From positions 14,386,008 through 14,450,007 of the forward strand of contig NC_091134.1 in NCBI RefSeq assembly GCF_041381155.1: a stretch of DNA of 64,000 nucleotides. Reading direction: 5' to 3'. The stretch is from Argopecten irradians (taxonomy: Eukaryota; Mollusca; Bivalvia; Pectinida; Pectinidae). Position 1 is the stretch's first letter; each line of letters begins with the position of its first letter. Position numbers and translations under genes: made by a program. Shown in pieces: positions 35,801 to 43,598 of this stretch. Below the pieces are notes generated by a model. That model ran no database searches, was not told the origin of the DNA, and saw only the letters and a list, made by a program, of their open reading frames with translations.

Positions 35801-37598
35801 ATAGCACTATAAAAAGGGCAACAGTTCCACTATAGAAGAAGACACAACATGAATATACCGCAGTCTCCCAGTACACTCACCTCGCACAACATACACACAG
35901 CACACCACATGCATGGGAAACCGTCCTTACATGACCATAGCTGTCAATAGGACGTTAACCCCAGCACAGATACAGGCAGAACATAATAATGGAAAAGCAG
36001 AAACACCTGCCTTAAAAACGGGATCTATTCTAAGAAAGATATGACCCATTAAATCTTGATGGTAACTAGTAGTAACAGGCTTCTGCCATGCAAATTGACA
36101 GCAGGTTGGGGACCAGTTATTAATCATTATTAAAATTATGTTTTTGCATTCCTCTTCACCACGTTTAAATTTTTCCCAAAATATTTAGCGTACAGACAGA
36201 GTTTATAGCAAATGACTTGGGGAAAATTTTTATTTTAGCAAATGATACTTAAACAGTTTATTTTAACTGGAAATGAATCTACTACCAGCCTACTCCCCTA
36301 TAACCATAGGTCGTTTGAAGGTTGGCGAATTATCAGTAATTATTGAGGGTGGATGTCGAGTGAAAGCGAGTGTTCTCAAGCATTGTATTGGAATCCAGAC
36401 ATCCGTGACAAGATCAGTTGATTGAATACATATATCTTATTCATGAACGCTATGTATAAACTCTGTTACCTGATAAAGATAATAAAAAAAACCTATAAAA
36501 CACAGTATGAGATGCTATGGAATTCTATTAGTACGTTTTCCATGACTGACCCCCAGGGACTTTAAGGGCGGGGTCAAATAGGCTAAAACTTCAAAAAAAT
36601 TCTGAAAGTCGGGAAATTGTAGAATCAAATACTTTTCATAGACGGACCTAACGATCTAAGGCACCCAATCGCCCAGCCAAACATACCTGCGTCTACTACC
36701 ACCGCGCCACATACACGTCCCCGAAAAGGACGTTTCAATGACGAAGTGATAGTCGGTTCGATATACTGGCATGATCACGGTGAAAACTATCAATTAGATT
36801 ATTTGAATTCCTTGATCGCATTGTATAAACACATACATGGATACGAGTTGTACACATATTTTATATCATCAATTTCAACAGGATATTCAAAGTAAATTAG
36901 TACAAGTTATTAAGTAAGTATAGGACAAAGAAGTAATTCTAACAATTTGAACAAAAGATTGGCAAATTTTTGGGAAGAAGAACAAATATTATTACATATT
37001 AAGGACGGTCACGGACGTTCACAAAAACATAAACAATGAACATATTCAGTAATTATACATATCAATCATACATAGTAATATCCGAGAATAAATATAGATG
37101 TAGAGAATTGCCTTACCTCTTTAAAAAATCAAGTCATTCATTTATTAATTACCAAATTTTCTGTATAATATATCAAAGAAAAGTTAATATGCTTTAATAT
37201 ACTTTCAAAAACAATAAGTTATGAGTTCCATATAGATAATATATATATAGATCTGGACCAATACCGTTAAATAATGATCATTCACTGTATGGCCGACCAT
37301 GCAACCATTCTGTTAAATACCATGATTAACATAGTTTGTAAATTCTATGCAGATTTCAAAAGTTAACAAAAGTTTTAAAATTGCAGCAGAAAGTATTTTT
37401 CCCTCTTTTCTTATTGATTCAAAGAGTAAGGTTTGAATAAGTACTAATGGTGTTTTGACAAATACATTTATCATTTTACATTTTCAATAGATTGATTTAG
37501 ACTTTGCATATCTCTTAATATTTGTATATCGAATATGACTTACCTTGAACCCCGCAGAAGGCTACTATTATACCTATTCCAACAATTAGGAATTTCAT
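20584..37598 (-). CDS. Secreted multidomain protein, paralogue A (13 exons)
   Basis: Predicted product about 923 aa, or 938 aa from an in-frame ATG at 37643. Exon 1 gives a signal peptide (MKFLIVGIGIIVAFCGVQ). Exons 2-4, 5-6 and 7 each read as a beta-rich unit with an FP/VP-x-G-like strand, a later FG/LG-x-x-x-N strand and an Asp/Ser-rich loop, a layout reminiscent of DUF11-type repeats. Exons 8-10 are unassigned. Exons 11-13 resemble an F5/8 type C domain: LDQDLNTC, LLWLRF, a Cys-rich loop and a final DDWSLCEI strand. No transmembrane segment or GPI-type tail is seen, so it is probably extracellular. All splice sites are GT-AG and all phases join (1-0-1-0-1-0-0-2-0-0-1-0). It lies head to head with paralogue B. 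Function is unknown; the domain calls are inference. Confidence 0.85.
21306..21544 (-). CDS. Paralogue A exon 12 (discoidin-like, first half)
   Basis: 239 nt. Acceptor TTTTTCAG, donor GTAAGC. Encodes VPYILDQDLNTC, LLWLRFTKLSLV and FKVRVTGDGIECARIGPKQL. The D-x-D-x-N-T-C turn and the LWLRF strand fit an F5/8 type C fold. Confidence 0.87.
21676..21905 (+). repeat. SINE-A 5' half, 3'-truncated
   Basis: Begins AGCAGGTAGGGCGTTAGAATT and continues to CCGAGGTAAACCAAAGTCTA then TAAAAGTAGTA, in intron 11 of paralogue A. Confidence 0.75.
22231..22345 (-). CDS. Paralogue A exon 11
   Basis: 115 nt. Acceptor TTTTGCAG, donor GTAAG. Encodes WPSGRNTYVFEYPKVISSFY and PPCTIICDVTT. 31 of 38 residues match B. 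Confidence 0.82.
22751..22870 (-). CDS. Paralogue A exon 10
   Basis: 120 nt, phase 0. Acceptor ATTTAG, donor GTAAG. Encodes KHYPAFIVMTSVVKLAG and YHYSRNGSYF. About 62% identical to B. Confidence 0.82.
23098..23167. repeat. Small hairpin-forming inverted repeat
   Basis: TTTCGTGAGATGGA pairs with TCCACCTCACGAAA about 40 bases later (one unpaired C), in intron 9 of paralogue A. Confidence 0.45.
23536..23767 (-). CDS. Paralogue A exon 9
   Basis: 232 nt in both copies. Acceptor TCTCTACAG, donor GTAAG. Encodes DGVTPNLVTMPMV, QWNTQQTSFTARLLSNNKTV and LPITKPPI; about 79% identical to B. Confidence 0.88.
23867..24020 (+). mobile_element. tRNA-derived SINE-B, shortened
   Basis: Starts GGGGCCGGGGTGGCCGAGTGG (A box), with GGGTTCGAATCCC (B box) about 60 bases later, then GGTTGCCAGGTACTAAACGG and a degenerate copy of the SINE-A 3' end (ACATGACACTGGCTGGTATT, AGGACACTAAA). 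The A and B boxes resemble a long-arm tRNA, but the acceptor stem does not close, so it is a SINE rather than a tRNA gene. Confidence 0.75.
24410..27290 (+). repeat. About 371 bp tandem repeat, split by TCR copy 2
   Basis: Units begin ACGCCAAAATATT and contain CCCCCTAGCAACTGATTTTA. Parts of three units are present: 24411-24781, 26790-27148 and 27149-27290. TCR copy 2 (24797-26782) sits at the junction of units 1 and 2. Non-coding, in intron 8 of paralogue A. Confidence 0.6.
24797..26782 (-). repeat. Tandem-core repeat element TCR, copy 2
   Basis: Reverse orientation: begins CAAGAGGCCCATGGGCC then TTAACGGTCACCTGAG, and ends CGTCTCAGGTGACCTAA. Five core units repeat every 316-325 bases (spacing of the CCCCAGG phrase). 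Same length and architecture as copy 1. Confidence 0.78.
27575..27798 (-). CDS. Paralogue A exon 8
   Basis: 224 nt, the same length as in B. Acceptor TTATTTCAG, donor GTAAG in phase 2. Encodes SLTESCRSITPTTHVTLQLH and SGQTGQSFMLC; 59 of 75 residues match B. Confidence 0.88.
27959..28012 (+). repeat. SINE-A head fragment
   Basis: GGCAGGTAGCGCGTTAGAATT and CCTGCTGCCTCTATTGCATG, in intron 7 of paralogue A. Confidence 0.65.
28527..28979 (-). CDS. Paralogue A exon 7
   Basis: 453 nt, phase 0 at both ends. Acceptor ATTTTCAG, donor GTAAGC. Encodes SRKYAGPGGNGLMIGGIDLI, NIFGYKVYVIAMGDVVEAHS and FNITTAEIFT. Clearly homologous to 55151-55600 (roughly 55-60% identical by eye). Confidence 0.88.
29167..29585 (+). 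repeat. SINE-A 3' fragment split by a MITE
   Basis: The left part is CATAACCCTGTCTGTTAA and the right part is TAGGACGTTCATTTATC with ATAAACAAAG. Joined across the MITE they restore the family 3' end, GGCTGTTAATAGGACGTTAA, with minor differences. Confidence 0.75.
29181..29555 (+). mobile_element. TTAA-MITE, copy 1
   Basis: Bounded by TTAA on both sides. The left end reads AGATGATCCACCGCCGACAG; the right end reads TTGTCAGCGGTATAACATCT, a diverged inverted partner. About 375 bases, no coding frame. TTAA duplication and short inverted ends fit a piggyBac-type non-autonomous element. Confidence 0.78.
31475..31600 (-). repeat. SINE-A internal fragment
   Basis: GCATGCCGCCGAAGACACCA to ACACTTGTTGTCGCACTCCC, in intron 6 of paralogue A. 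Confidence 0.65.
31640..31858 (-). repeat. SINE-A, 5'-truncated
   Basis: TTATTTAATTCATTAACGTCC through GTCATGTAAGGACGGCC to CAAGCAACACACCCCACAGG, in intron 6 of paralogue A. Confidence 0.78.
32164..32339 (-). CDS. Paralogue A exon 6
   Basis: Acceptor ATTGTAG, donor GTAAGT. Encodes GAYYESSTLDSDTIVFEMLL, then GDRYRLDIVLEVDG, completing the unit begun in exon 5. Too short in open frame to stand out without its partner in B (52328-52500). Confidence 0.82.
32603..32900 (-). CDS. Paralogue A exon 5 (beta-sandwich unit)
   Basis: Acceptor CTCCACAG, donor GTATGT. Encodes DGEELSVGKGKPFTFQTIFP, YKITVKSESS, VSLEVLSVGSHFSD and DINFGPLPNFG. The glycine-rich start, FP strand and terminal FG..N strand are the main reason for the DUF11-like reading. 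Confidence 0.85.
33115..33470 (-). repeat. SINE-A, diverged longer copy
   Basis: Tail-side ATTAACGTCCTATCGACGG through TCATGTAAGGACGGCCTCCC to the tRNA-like GAGCCTTCCTCACAGGGGCG, in intron 4 of paralogue A. Confidence 0.75.
33844..34046 (-). CDS. Paralogue A exon 4
   Basis: Acceptor TTTGCAG, donor GTAAG. Encodes DSCAYC, then FAVETLIADLSGVSENSTQT, which matches the DPCTYC / MADITGVSENTIQT region of B. It is shorter than in B (203 versus 242 nt) because the variable leading segment is reduced. Confidence 0.82.
34110..34180 (+). repeat. SINE-A 3' fragment
   Basis: ATGGACGGCCGTCCTTACAC, then CCTGACTGTTATCAGGACG and a short AAAC-like tail, in intron 3 of paralogue A. Confidence 0.6.
34348..34501 (-). 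CDS. Paralogue A exon 3 (variable Asn/Ser/Thr linker)
   Basis: Starts after TTGAAG with HVMFSNEGTLELGHIYC, then a Thr/Ser/Asn-rich stretch with many N-glycosylation sequons. The donor is uncertain: AATG then GTAACA at 34347 keeps phase 1, and an alternative at 34338 (GTGACA) also does. It is 36 nt shorter than its partner in B. Confidence 0.6.
34791..35074 (-). CDS. Paralogue A exon 2
   Basis: 284 nt, identical in length to its counterpart in B. Acceptor GTTGTAG, donor GTAAG. Encodes residues 19-113, with SAEDC, a CLYYTLC pair, DLNIYPGKMKT and LLVPRGLT; the DxNIYPG motif is conserved between copies. Overall only about one third identical to B. Confidence 0.85.
35655..35957 (+). repeat. SINE-A, truncated at both ends
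   Basis: GACCAAAGTCTATAAAAGTGG to CTGTCAATAGGACGTTAACC, lacking the AAAC tail, in intron 1 of paralogue A. Confidence 0.78.
36530..36645 (+). repeat. TCR core fragment
   Basis: CCATGACTGACCCCCAGGGA, then GGCGGGGTCAAATAGGCTAA and AGAATCAAATACTTTTCATAG, part of one 325-base core unit, in intron 1 of paralogue A. Confidence 0.7.
37544..37598 (-). CDS. Paralogue A exon 1 (signal peptide)
   Basis: Encodes MKFLIVGIGIIVAFCGVQ and ends phase 1 before GTAAGT. A second in-frame ATG at 37641-37643 would add 15 polar residues (start MKTLRTFCLR). The shorter start gives a standard signal peptide and is preferred. Confidence 0.75.
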
Positions 37599-37703
37599 GT
37601 TTGTAGAGGGTGCTCTCAGACAGAACGTCCGTAGTGTTTTCATAGTCGCATTTACAATAAACACACGAGATGATTCCTCTGCGATGTAACAAATAACAAA
37701 TAA

Positions 37704-37709
37704 TTTATA
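37704..37709 (-). promoter_or_regulatory. TATA box of paralogue A
   Basis: TATAAA on the minus strand within CCTATAAATTATTTG, 61 bases upstream of the ATG at 37643 and 106 upstream of the ATG at 37598. A start site about 30 bases downstream (near 37675) would leave either ATG usable. No equally good TATA box is seen upstream of paralogue B. Confidence 0.4.
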
Positions 37710-37984
37710 GGTTGAAAGCTTTTATTTTGTCTCAAGGGAAACGTAATTATCGAACAGGTCGTATTTCTTTGAAATGTAGATACTTTGTTTAGCTAGAAAA
37801 TGCAAGTATTGCATAAGGTGGCACTGATGAAATACAAAACATTGATAAATTGTATGCTAAACATATGAACAGGTAACTCATCGTTTCAATGATGGGGCAG
37901 CATTGGCCGTGTTGATAGGATATCCCGGTATATTATCCGTGCTATGTCCTCTTCTAATAATTACCTCCATCCCGTTTTAGAGTG

Positions 37985-38095
37985 ATAACTCACTGAAGCA
38001 TGTCACTGGAGACACCAAACAGGTACACGCATTCGAACAAAGTATTTTCACAACGGGCAAACCAGTCGTCCCACTCCCGTTTACTGAGCGTTAAT
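37985..38095 (-). repeat. SINE-A diverged fragment
   Basis: ACTCACTGAAGCATGTCACTG, then ACGGGCAAACCAGTCGTCCC, in reverse orientation. Confidence 0.55.
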
Positions 38096-38109
38096 CTCAT
38101 GCTTGTTTA

Positions 38110-38420
38110 TTTTTTAGTCTCCCTCCGGTGAAACTGGAAGGGACTATAGTGTTTGTTTCCGTCTGTCTGTCCGGATTTTGTTTCCAAATGACAACTTGAG
38201 AACGAAACGAAGGAGTTTGATCAAACTTCACACAATGGTAGCATATGCGCAAATACAGTTTGAGAGTGAATTTGGGGTCACAAGGCCAACTACAACGGAC
38301 ACTGTTACTAAAAAATATATTGTTTCAGAAATTTTATTTTCCGGACGATAAGTTGAGAACACATCAATAAATTTTGTTCTAACTTCATACAATGATAGCA
38401 TAATTAAACAATAATAATAC
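38110..38420 (+). repeat. Dispersed repeat, unclassified
   Basis: Begins TTTTTTAGTCTCCCTCCGG and GGGACTATAGTGTTTG, followed by a CCGTCTGTCTGTCC run and two related segments containing AAGTTGAGAAC / ACTTGAGAACG and TTCATACAATGATAGCAT / TTCACACAATGGTAGCAT. The two segments are spaced about 170 bases apart, a short tandem core. Confidence 0.45.
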
Positions 38421-39057
38421 CTTGCCATAAATGAGAAAATATGATTGACCGCATGGAACGTGTGACACTTACTGTCAGCGCTTGTCGCTGAAGAAACGAT
38501 TCAAAGCTAGTGGGGGAACAAAAGCAATTACTTTCATACTAGTAGTTCCACTGGATTCTTAATTGATTTCTTTAGAAAACTAAACCACCTAGACTTATAT
38601 ACATAGGCAGATATTTCGTAATTTTTGCAAACATGTTCGCTTAAATGGCATGGTTTCAAAACATTTCTATTAGAATTCACAAAGGACTATTTGGGTTCCT
38701 AAATCCGTCGAATATATAGTGGTTAAATAAACTTTATCACAAATGAAGACAAGGCTTAGGTTATTATGAGTCGGAAATCGACTCAATTCACTACATTTGG
38801 GTTCGGAAACATACTTCCCAAATTTTTGATTGTTTTGATTTTGAATTATTGCTACAGTTTGATCGTTTGATTAATACCATTTTTTTATTATTTTGGGTAA
38901 AACCCTATTTTATTTCACTGACATCTTAGGGCTAGCTGAACTAAGAATAGTCACAAATTGGAAAATGTAAATATAAATATAATTTACTTATTTTTTTCTC
39001 ACGAAACATTTAAATATTTTCTGCAAGTCATAGTATTACTGTCTCCTTAAGTTATTC

Positions 39058-39245
39058 TTAAAATATTCATGAATTTTAATGAACGGACTGTTCATGAATG
39101 TTCATGATTTCATGAATAAAAGAGATTTATGAACGTTCATGAATTTATGAATGAAAGGATTCATGAATGTTTATGAACTAAATAATTGAAGATTATTCAT
39201 GAAATTTATTCATGAATAATTCATGAATGTTCATGAATTATTCAT
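39058..39245. promoter_or_regulatory. TTCATGAA palindrome cluster
   Basis: Nine exact TTCATGAA octamers, plus several one-base variants such as TTTATGAA, within about 190 bases of AT-rich sequence between the divergent genes. The octamer is its own reverse complement. It could be a multi-site binding array or a decayed simple repeat. Confidence 0.4.
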
Positions 39246-39464
39246 CAACATCTCGCAGGGGCTATGGTGTCATCTAGATCTGCTCTGCAACACTTTGGGC
39301 TAACCGAATTCAAAATGCCATCTCTGCGGCCATCATAGATTTTTAAAAGGACAAAAAAATGAAGTTTTTGTATTGAAATAGATGTTATATTGTCCTTAAC
39401 ATAGTAGAGTGATCTCCCGTACCATGTATATCTACTCTGTAACTTTGGGACAACAGGATTCAAC

Positions 39465-39638
39465 AATCTCACAAAAAGAAAGTTTTAGATGGAAGTAAGT
39501 GGATAATTGTTTTCTCAAATTTGGCAATATGATTTCCCCAATGTCATTTAGAATCTCACAAAAAGAAAGTTTTAGATGGAAGTAAGTGGATAATTGTTTT
39601 CTCAAATTTGGCAATATGATTTCCCCAATGTCATTTAG
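39465..39638. repeat. Perfect 87 bp tandem duplication
   Basis: Two identical 87-base units, 39465-39551 and 39552-39638, each starting AATCTCACAAAAAGAAAG and ending CCCCAATGTCATTTAG. No mismatches, so the duplication is recent or caused by the assembly. Confidence 0.9.
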
Positions 39639-40129
39639 GTCTGTCGTTTAAATAAAATGGGTTTAGCACCCATCTTATACTCTTCGCTTTATTTCTTACT
39701 TGCCTTTTCTTATCCTAATATTTTAGATGTAATCATTGTTTATATCCTGATATTAATGCATGACTTTAATTTGGCCCTAAATGACCTTAGTTGTCGATGG
39801 GCCGTAAAACTCAAATAAATAGCGGGCCCCTTCCTGGCTTGGCCTAGTCCAGTTGATTGTCTAATAGTGTTGACGGCGCATGTCTTACCACGCAACATTA
39901 AACTGGCTGATTCATTTGCATTAAATTCAACGAAACGGTCGTTTACCTGTAGAAAAAAACATTCAGCACAGTTGATATCATAGACATTGAGGATCAAAAG
40001 TTGATTAATTATGCATAAATTTTTCTGCATGAGTTCTTAAGGAGTAAGGATTTAACATACATTCCGTATTGATTCTCAAAGTGACTCAAATGGTACTGTT
40101 TATGTGTTTTATTCGTGATGATACCTCTT

Positions 40130-40278
40130 TGTTTGCTTGTTTGTTTAATTAAATCAACAACACAGCCATTGTCATGTAAGGATAGCCTCCCATGTACTGA
40201 TGTATACGGTGTGTTACGGGTATCTGCTTTGGGAGACAGCAGTATATTCGTGTTGTGTCATCTTGTAAAGTGGAACGG
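40130..40278 (-). repeat. SINE-A, truncated
   Basis: TTTGCTTGTTTGTTTAATTAA tail, GTCATGTAAGGATAGCCTCC, TTTGGGAGACAGCAG, TTGTAAAGTGGAAC. Confidence 0.75.
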
Positions 40279-40739
40279 ATACAAAGAGAACAGATATGGG
40301 TTATTAATATTGGAAATAGTTGATTAGGAATTAATTCACAACGACCTCTTACCCTTATAAATGCTTAGACAAGGCATGAAAATAGTGGCAGTATCTGTTA
40401 TTCTGCTGTCTATAATAATATCGAATACAAATAAACACGTTTTCTGAATGTATAATTATGAAAGTAATTTGTTTACAAGAAACTCAAATTGGACGTTTTC
40501 CCCCTAAAATCAATTGGTAATACTTCAAAATACATATCGAGATGATGTTGCAAGTAATATACAAAAATGATCCAATTTAGTGGCCATCTTATCCGGCATT
40601 GTTTCTTTCTGTTTTGAGAGTTGTTCGGATTGAAAATCATAAAATCAACTAAATTGTTTTGGAGTTTTCTATTGATGATAAAAATGGCTGAAAATTAACA
40701 AAAAGAGTCAACATGATAATCAGTTTCTTTTGTAAATAT

Positions 40740-41115
40740 AGCATTTTTTAGTGGTTTGGCGGCCATTTTGGACGCCAACTTGAATATTTGGAATAGCCCA
40801 AATGTGAGTTCAACGCCAACATGAATATCTTTATATACCCCAGTGGGAAATAATCAAAAAAGGCAAAACTATATAGGAGATATTTTGGGCTTCCCCTTGA
40901 CTAATTAGAATAGTTTGGCGGCCATCTTGAATTATATTTTGACGCCATTTTGGATTTTATTCAAATGTTGTTTTCAATATAAACCTTAAAATTATTATAC
41001 TAAATGATACCATCAATTCAGACTATAACACCAGTCTTTTAATGTTTATAAATGGAAACATAATGACTTTTTCGCTTTTTCGGCGGCCATTTTGGACGCC
41101 ATTTTGAATTTCTCT
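40740..41115. repeat. GGCGGCCATTTTG-type dispersed repeat
   Basis: TTTGGCGGCCATTTTGGACG at about 40754, TTTGGCGGCCATCTTGAATT at about 40915 and CGGCGGCCATTTTGGACGCC at about 41080 recur with related AT-rich spacers. Related units occur near 30400 and 47050-47460. No coding frame. Confidence 0.5.
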
Positions 41116-41569
41116 TTTATTTAGGCATTCAACATTTTTTTATGTGCTAATTGGATTCCTTGACATCAAAAACGTGGGGCTAGACACTAAAACTATACGT
41201 CTAAGACAAATACTAAAAGAGCTATGCTTGATTAAAGAATTTGCCAGCCATCTTGTCCGCCATCATGAATTTTTCGAATTGCCCAAGGGTAAGAGCTCAA
41301 TACCGACCTGCACCTCATTATACACAACCTATAGATGAATAATTAGCAGATAAAAAAAAAATATCAGAGAATTTTAGGTTAGGGCAAAAATTGCTAGTTG
41401 GCAACTGGACTACTACTCTTAACAATGTATGTTCAAATGTTAATGCAATCTCATCTGAATTGTCAACAAAAGGACTTTGTTTGGTTTTGGTTCGTGAATT
41501 TCAGGTCATGCGCAATGCTGTATTAATGCTTCACGACTGACGTCATTCACTAGAATCACTCGATTGGCG

Positions 41570-41745
41570 TTAGAATTGTACCTGCTGCAATGATCGTAAA
41601 AGGCGACTAAATTTGGGATCTTATCTTTACTCTTATTGCTAACGGACTTTATTCTTCCTAACTTCAGTGATATAGCACTATAAAATGGCAACAGTTCCGC
41701 TAAACAAGAAGACACAACACGAACAAACCACAGTCTCCCAAAACA
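41570..41745 (+). repeat. SINE-A with internal deletion
   Basis: Head GTTAGAATTGTACCTGCTGC and AAAGGCGACTAAATTTGGGA, joined after a deletion to TTCAGTGATATAGCACTATAA and to GAAGACACAACACGAAC. Confidence 0.7.
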
Positions 41746-43537
41746 GATTTATCAGCAGGCTATGCCTATACAAGCCCTCTCCCTGAATACGGATACGTAT
41801 TGAAAGGGGAGCGACCATTATTCATAAAAGATTCCTTAATGTAATTTTGCGTCTAATTTACTCATATATTATAATACACATGTATGTATCGCCTCTTCTG
41901 ATCTCATAATGTAAATCGGTCACTGTATAACGAAACACACTAGAATGTTAAGCATCCTAGCTGTGCGTACTGGTGTGTATATCTTTAAATGAAATATTGT
42001 TTTAACTAAATTATGAAATGTAGATTAGTTTGCAATAATGGTAATCGACTAGCAAAGACTCTTTTAACGTGTGGCCGAACGTATAAAATGTACAGTATTC
42101 ACTGCATAGTTAATACATTAAATAAAAAAATAAACATATCACGGATATAACACATCATATCACAGAATAAAATCGTAATATCACCAACTAGAGAAATATA
42201 GCAAATTGTCATGTAAAATCATGCAAACATAAAATTTGATGTTTGTCATATGAGTTGTAGCAGCAATATTAATGAATCGTTTATTCACCATTCCTGAAGG
42301 CAAAAAGTTATTGAATTTTATGGTAAAATACAAAATATGGGAATATATACTTATTTTATAAAAAATGAAAAGAAAGTGGATCTTTATCAAACATTTGTTT
42401 ATTAATACAAGGACATTGTTATTTGGTCTATTTATAATATCATATATATATATAATTTGTATATACAAAGATATGATAAATACCTATAACAGACTGGTTG
42501 ATATAAACATTTTACATCTTTTCAACATGACTATATATATATCTGTGATAATGATGATATTATGTATTATTACATTAATGTAAACTGGTTGGAGATTGAT
42601 ATGATTTTTTTAAAATGGAACTTGAATAAAAATTTATATATATCAACCAAATTACATTATTATATTCTGATTCTTGAGAAACCAATATATAACCTATGGG
42701 AAACCCTTTTTACATAGACGATGTCGTCGGAGGAGCATACGTTAAGCACATTTGCTCGGTTTTCAAATTACGATTAAAGGCAAGATAAATGTGTAGAAGC
42801 ATATTTGATATTTTATTTAATTACACATTGTCCTGTATTTCACGAAAAGTACAGACGGGTTCCTAATATCATGGTTGAAATGTGCGATTTGTGTCGTATA
42901 ATAAACAGATATATAGGGTTTGTAATGACTGTTTATAGAACGTAAATATAATAAAACACACTTAACCAAAATTGTTTGTTTACTTGATTAAATCAACGTT
43001 TGATGTATTTTTTGTAGTTTAAATGTACACTTGCCTTTAAAAATATAACAGTTATGTTTGATAAAATTCTTATTTAAATGGGGTACAGTAAGATAAATAT
43101 ACGTATTTCAAGTCACAAATGAATCTACATGTATATCGTTGTTTAGCTAACCCACTTCGGCTGCATTTAAATATTTGTCTGCAAAATGATATGTTGTTTT
43201 TTTATGAAAACAACTTTTAATATTTCCTCGGGAAAGGGAACTCGAAGGGTTGGATTTCCTATATTCTAGTACAGCAAACCTAAAGGATATGTTTAGCTAT
43301 ACTAATGCCAACCATGATTAGCATAAAGAGAACATGTCTCTTTGGCAATGATCAATCACCATTGACTTCCTTAATGGCTTTTATTACCCCATGACTATTG
43401 GAAGTTATGAAGCATTTACAGCCAAAGTATTACATGCGTGGTGTTACAACTAATGTTAGTTCGGTAAAAGCGTTTGGATCACGTAACTGCTTTACAGGAT
43501 CATCTTGTAAGGTGAAAACTGTATCTATAGCATCAAC

Positions 43538-43598
43538 ATGATGTTCCTGAATCTTTATGTTGGATTTGTATTATCAATAGTCGTGTTCGGTGATGAAG
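43538..43598 (+). CDS. Paralogue B exon 1 (signal peptide)
   Basis: Opens with two consecutive ATG codons and encodes MMFLNLYVGFVLSIVVFGDE, ending phase 1 before GTGAGT. The same role and phase as exon 1 of A, with little sequence identity. Confidence 0.75.

Larger units (their letters stand above)
37644..43537. promoter_or_regulatory. Shared 5.9 kb intergenic region of the divergent gene pair
   Basis: Lies between the start codons of two diverging paralogues, so both proximal promoters must be here. It contains SINE-A fragments (37985-38095, 40130-40278, 41570-41745), a dispersed repeat at 38110-38420, the TTCATGAA cluster, an 87 bp tandem pair and GGCGGCCATTTTG-type repeats. No credible gene is seen in it. 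A shared regulatory role is inference from geometry. Confidence 0.45.

Noticed and set aside
38228..38428. 66-residue open frame within the intergenic region
   Set aside because: It lies inside a dispersed non-coding repeat (38110-38420).
39889..39946. Possible 58-base exon (acceptor CTACAG, donor GTAAGA) upstream of paralogue A
   Set aside because: It does not fit the phase 1 exon 1 structure, has no counterpart near paralogue B and shows no recognisable protein.
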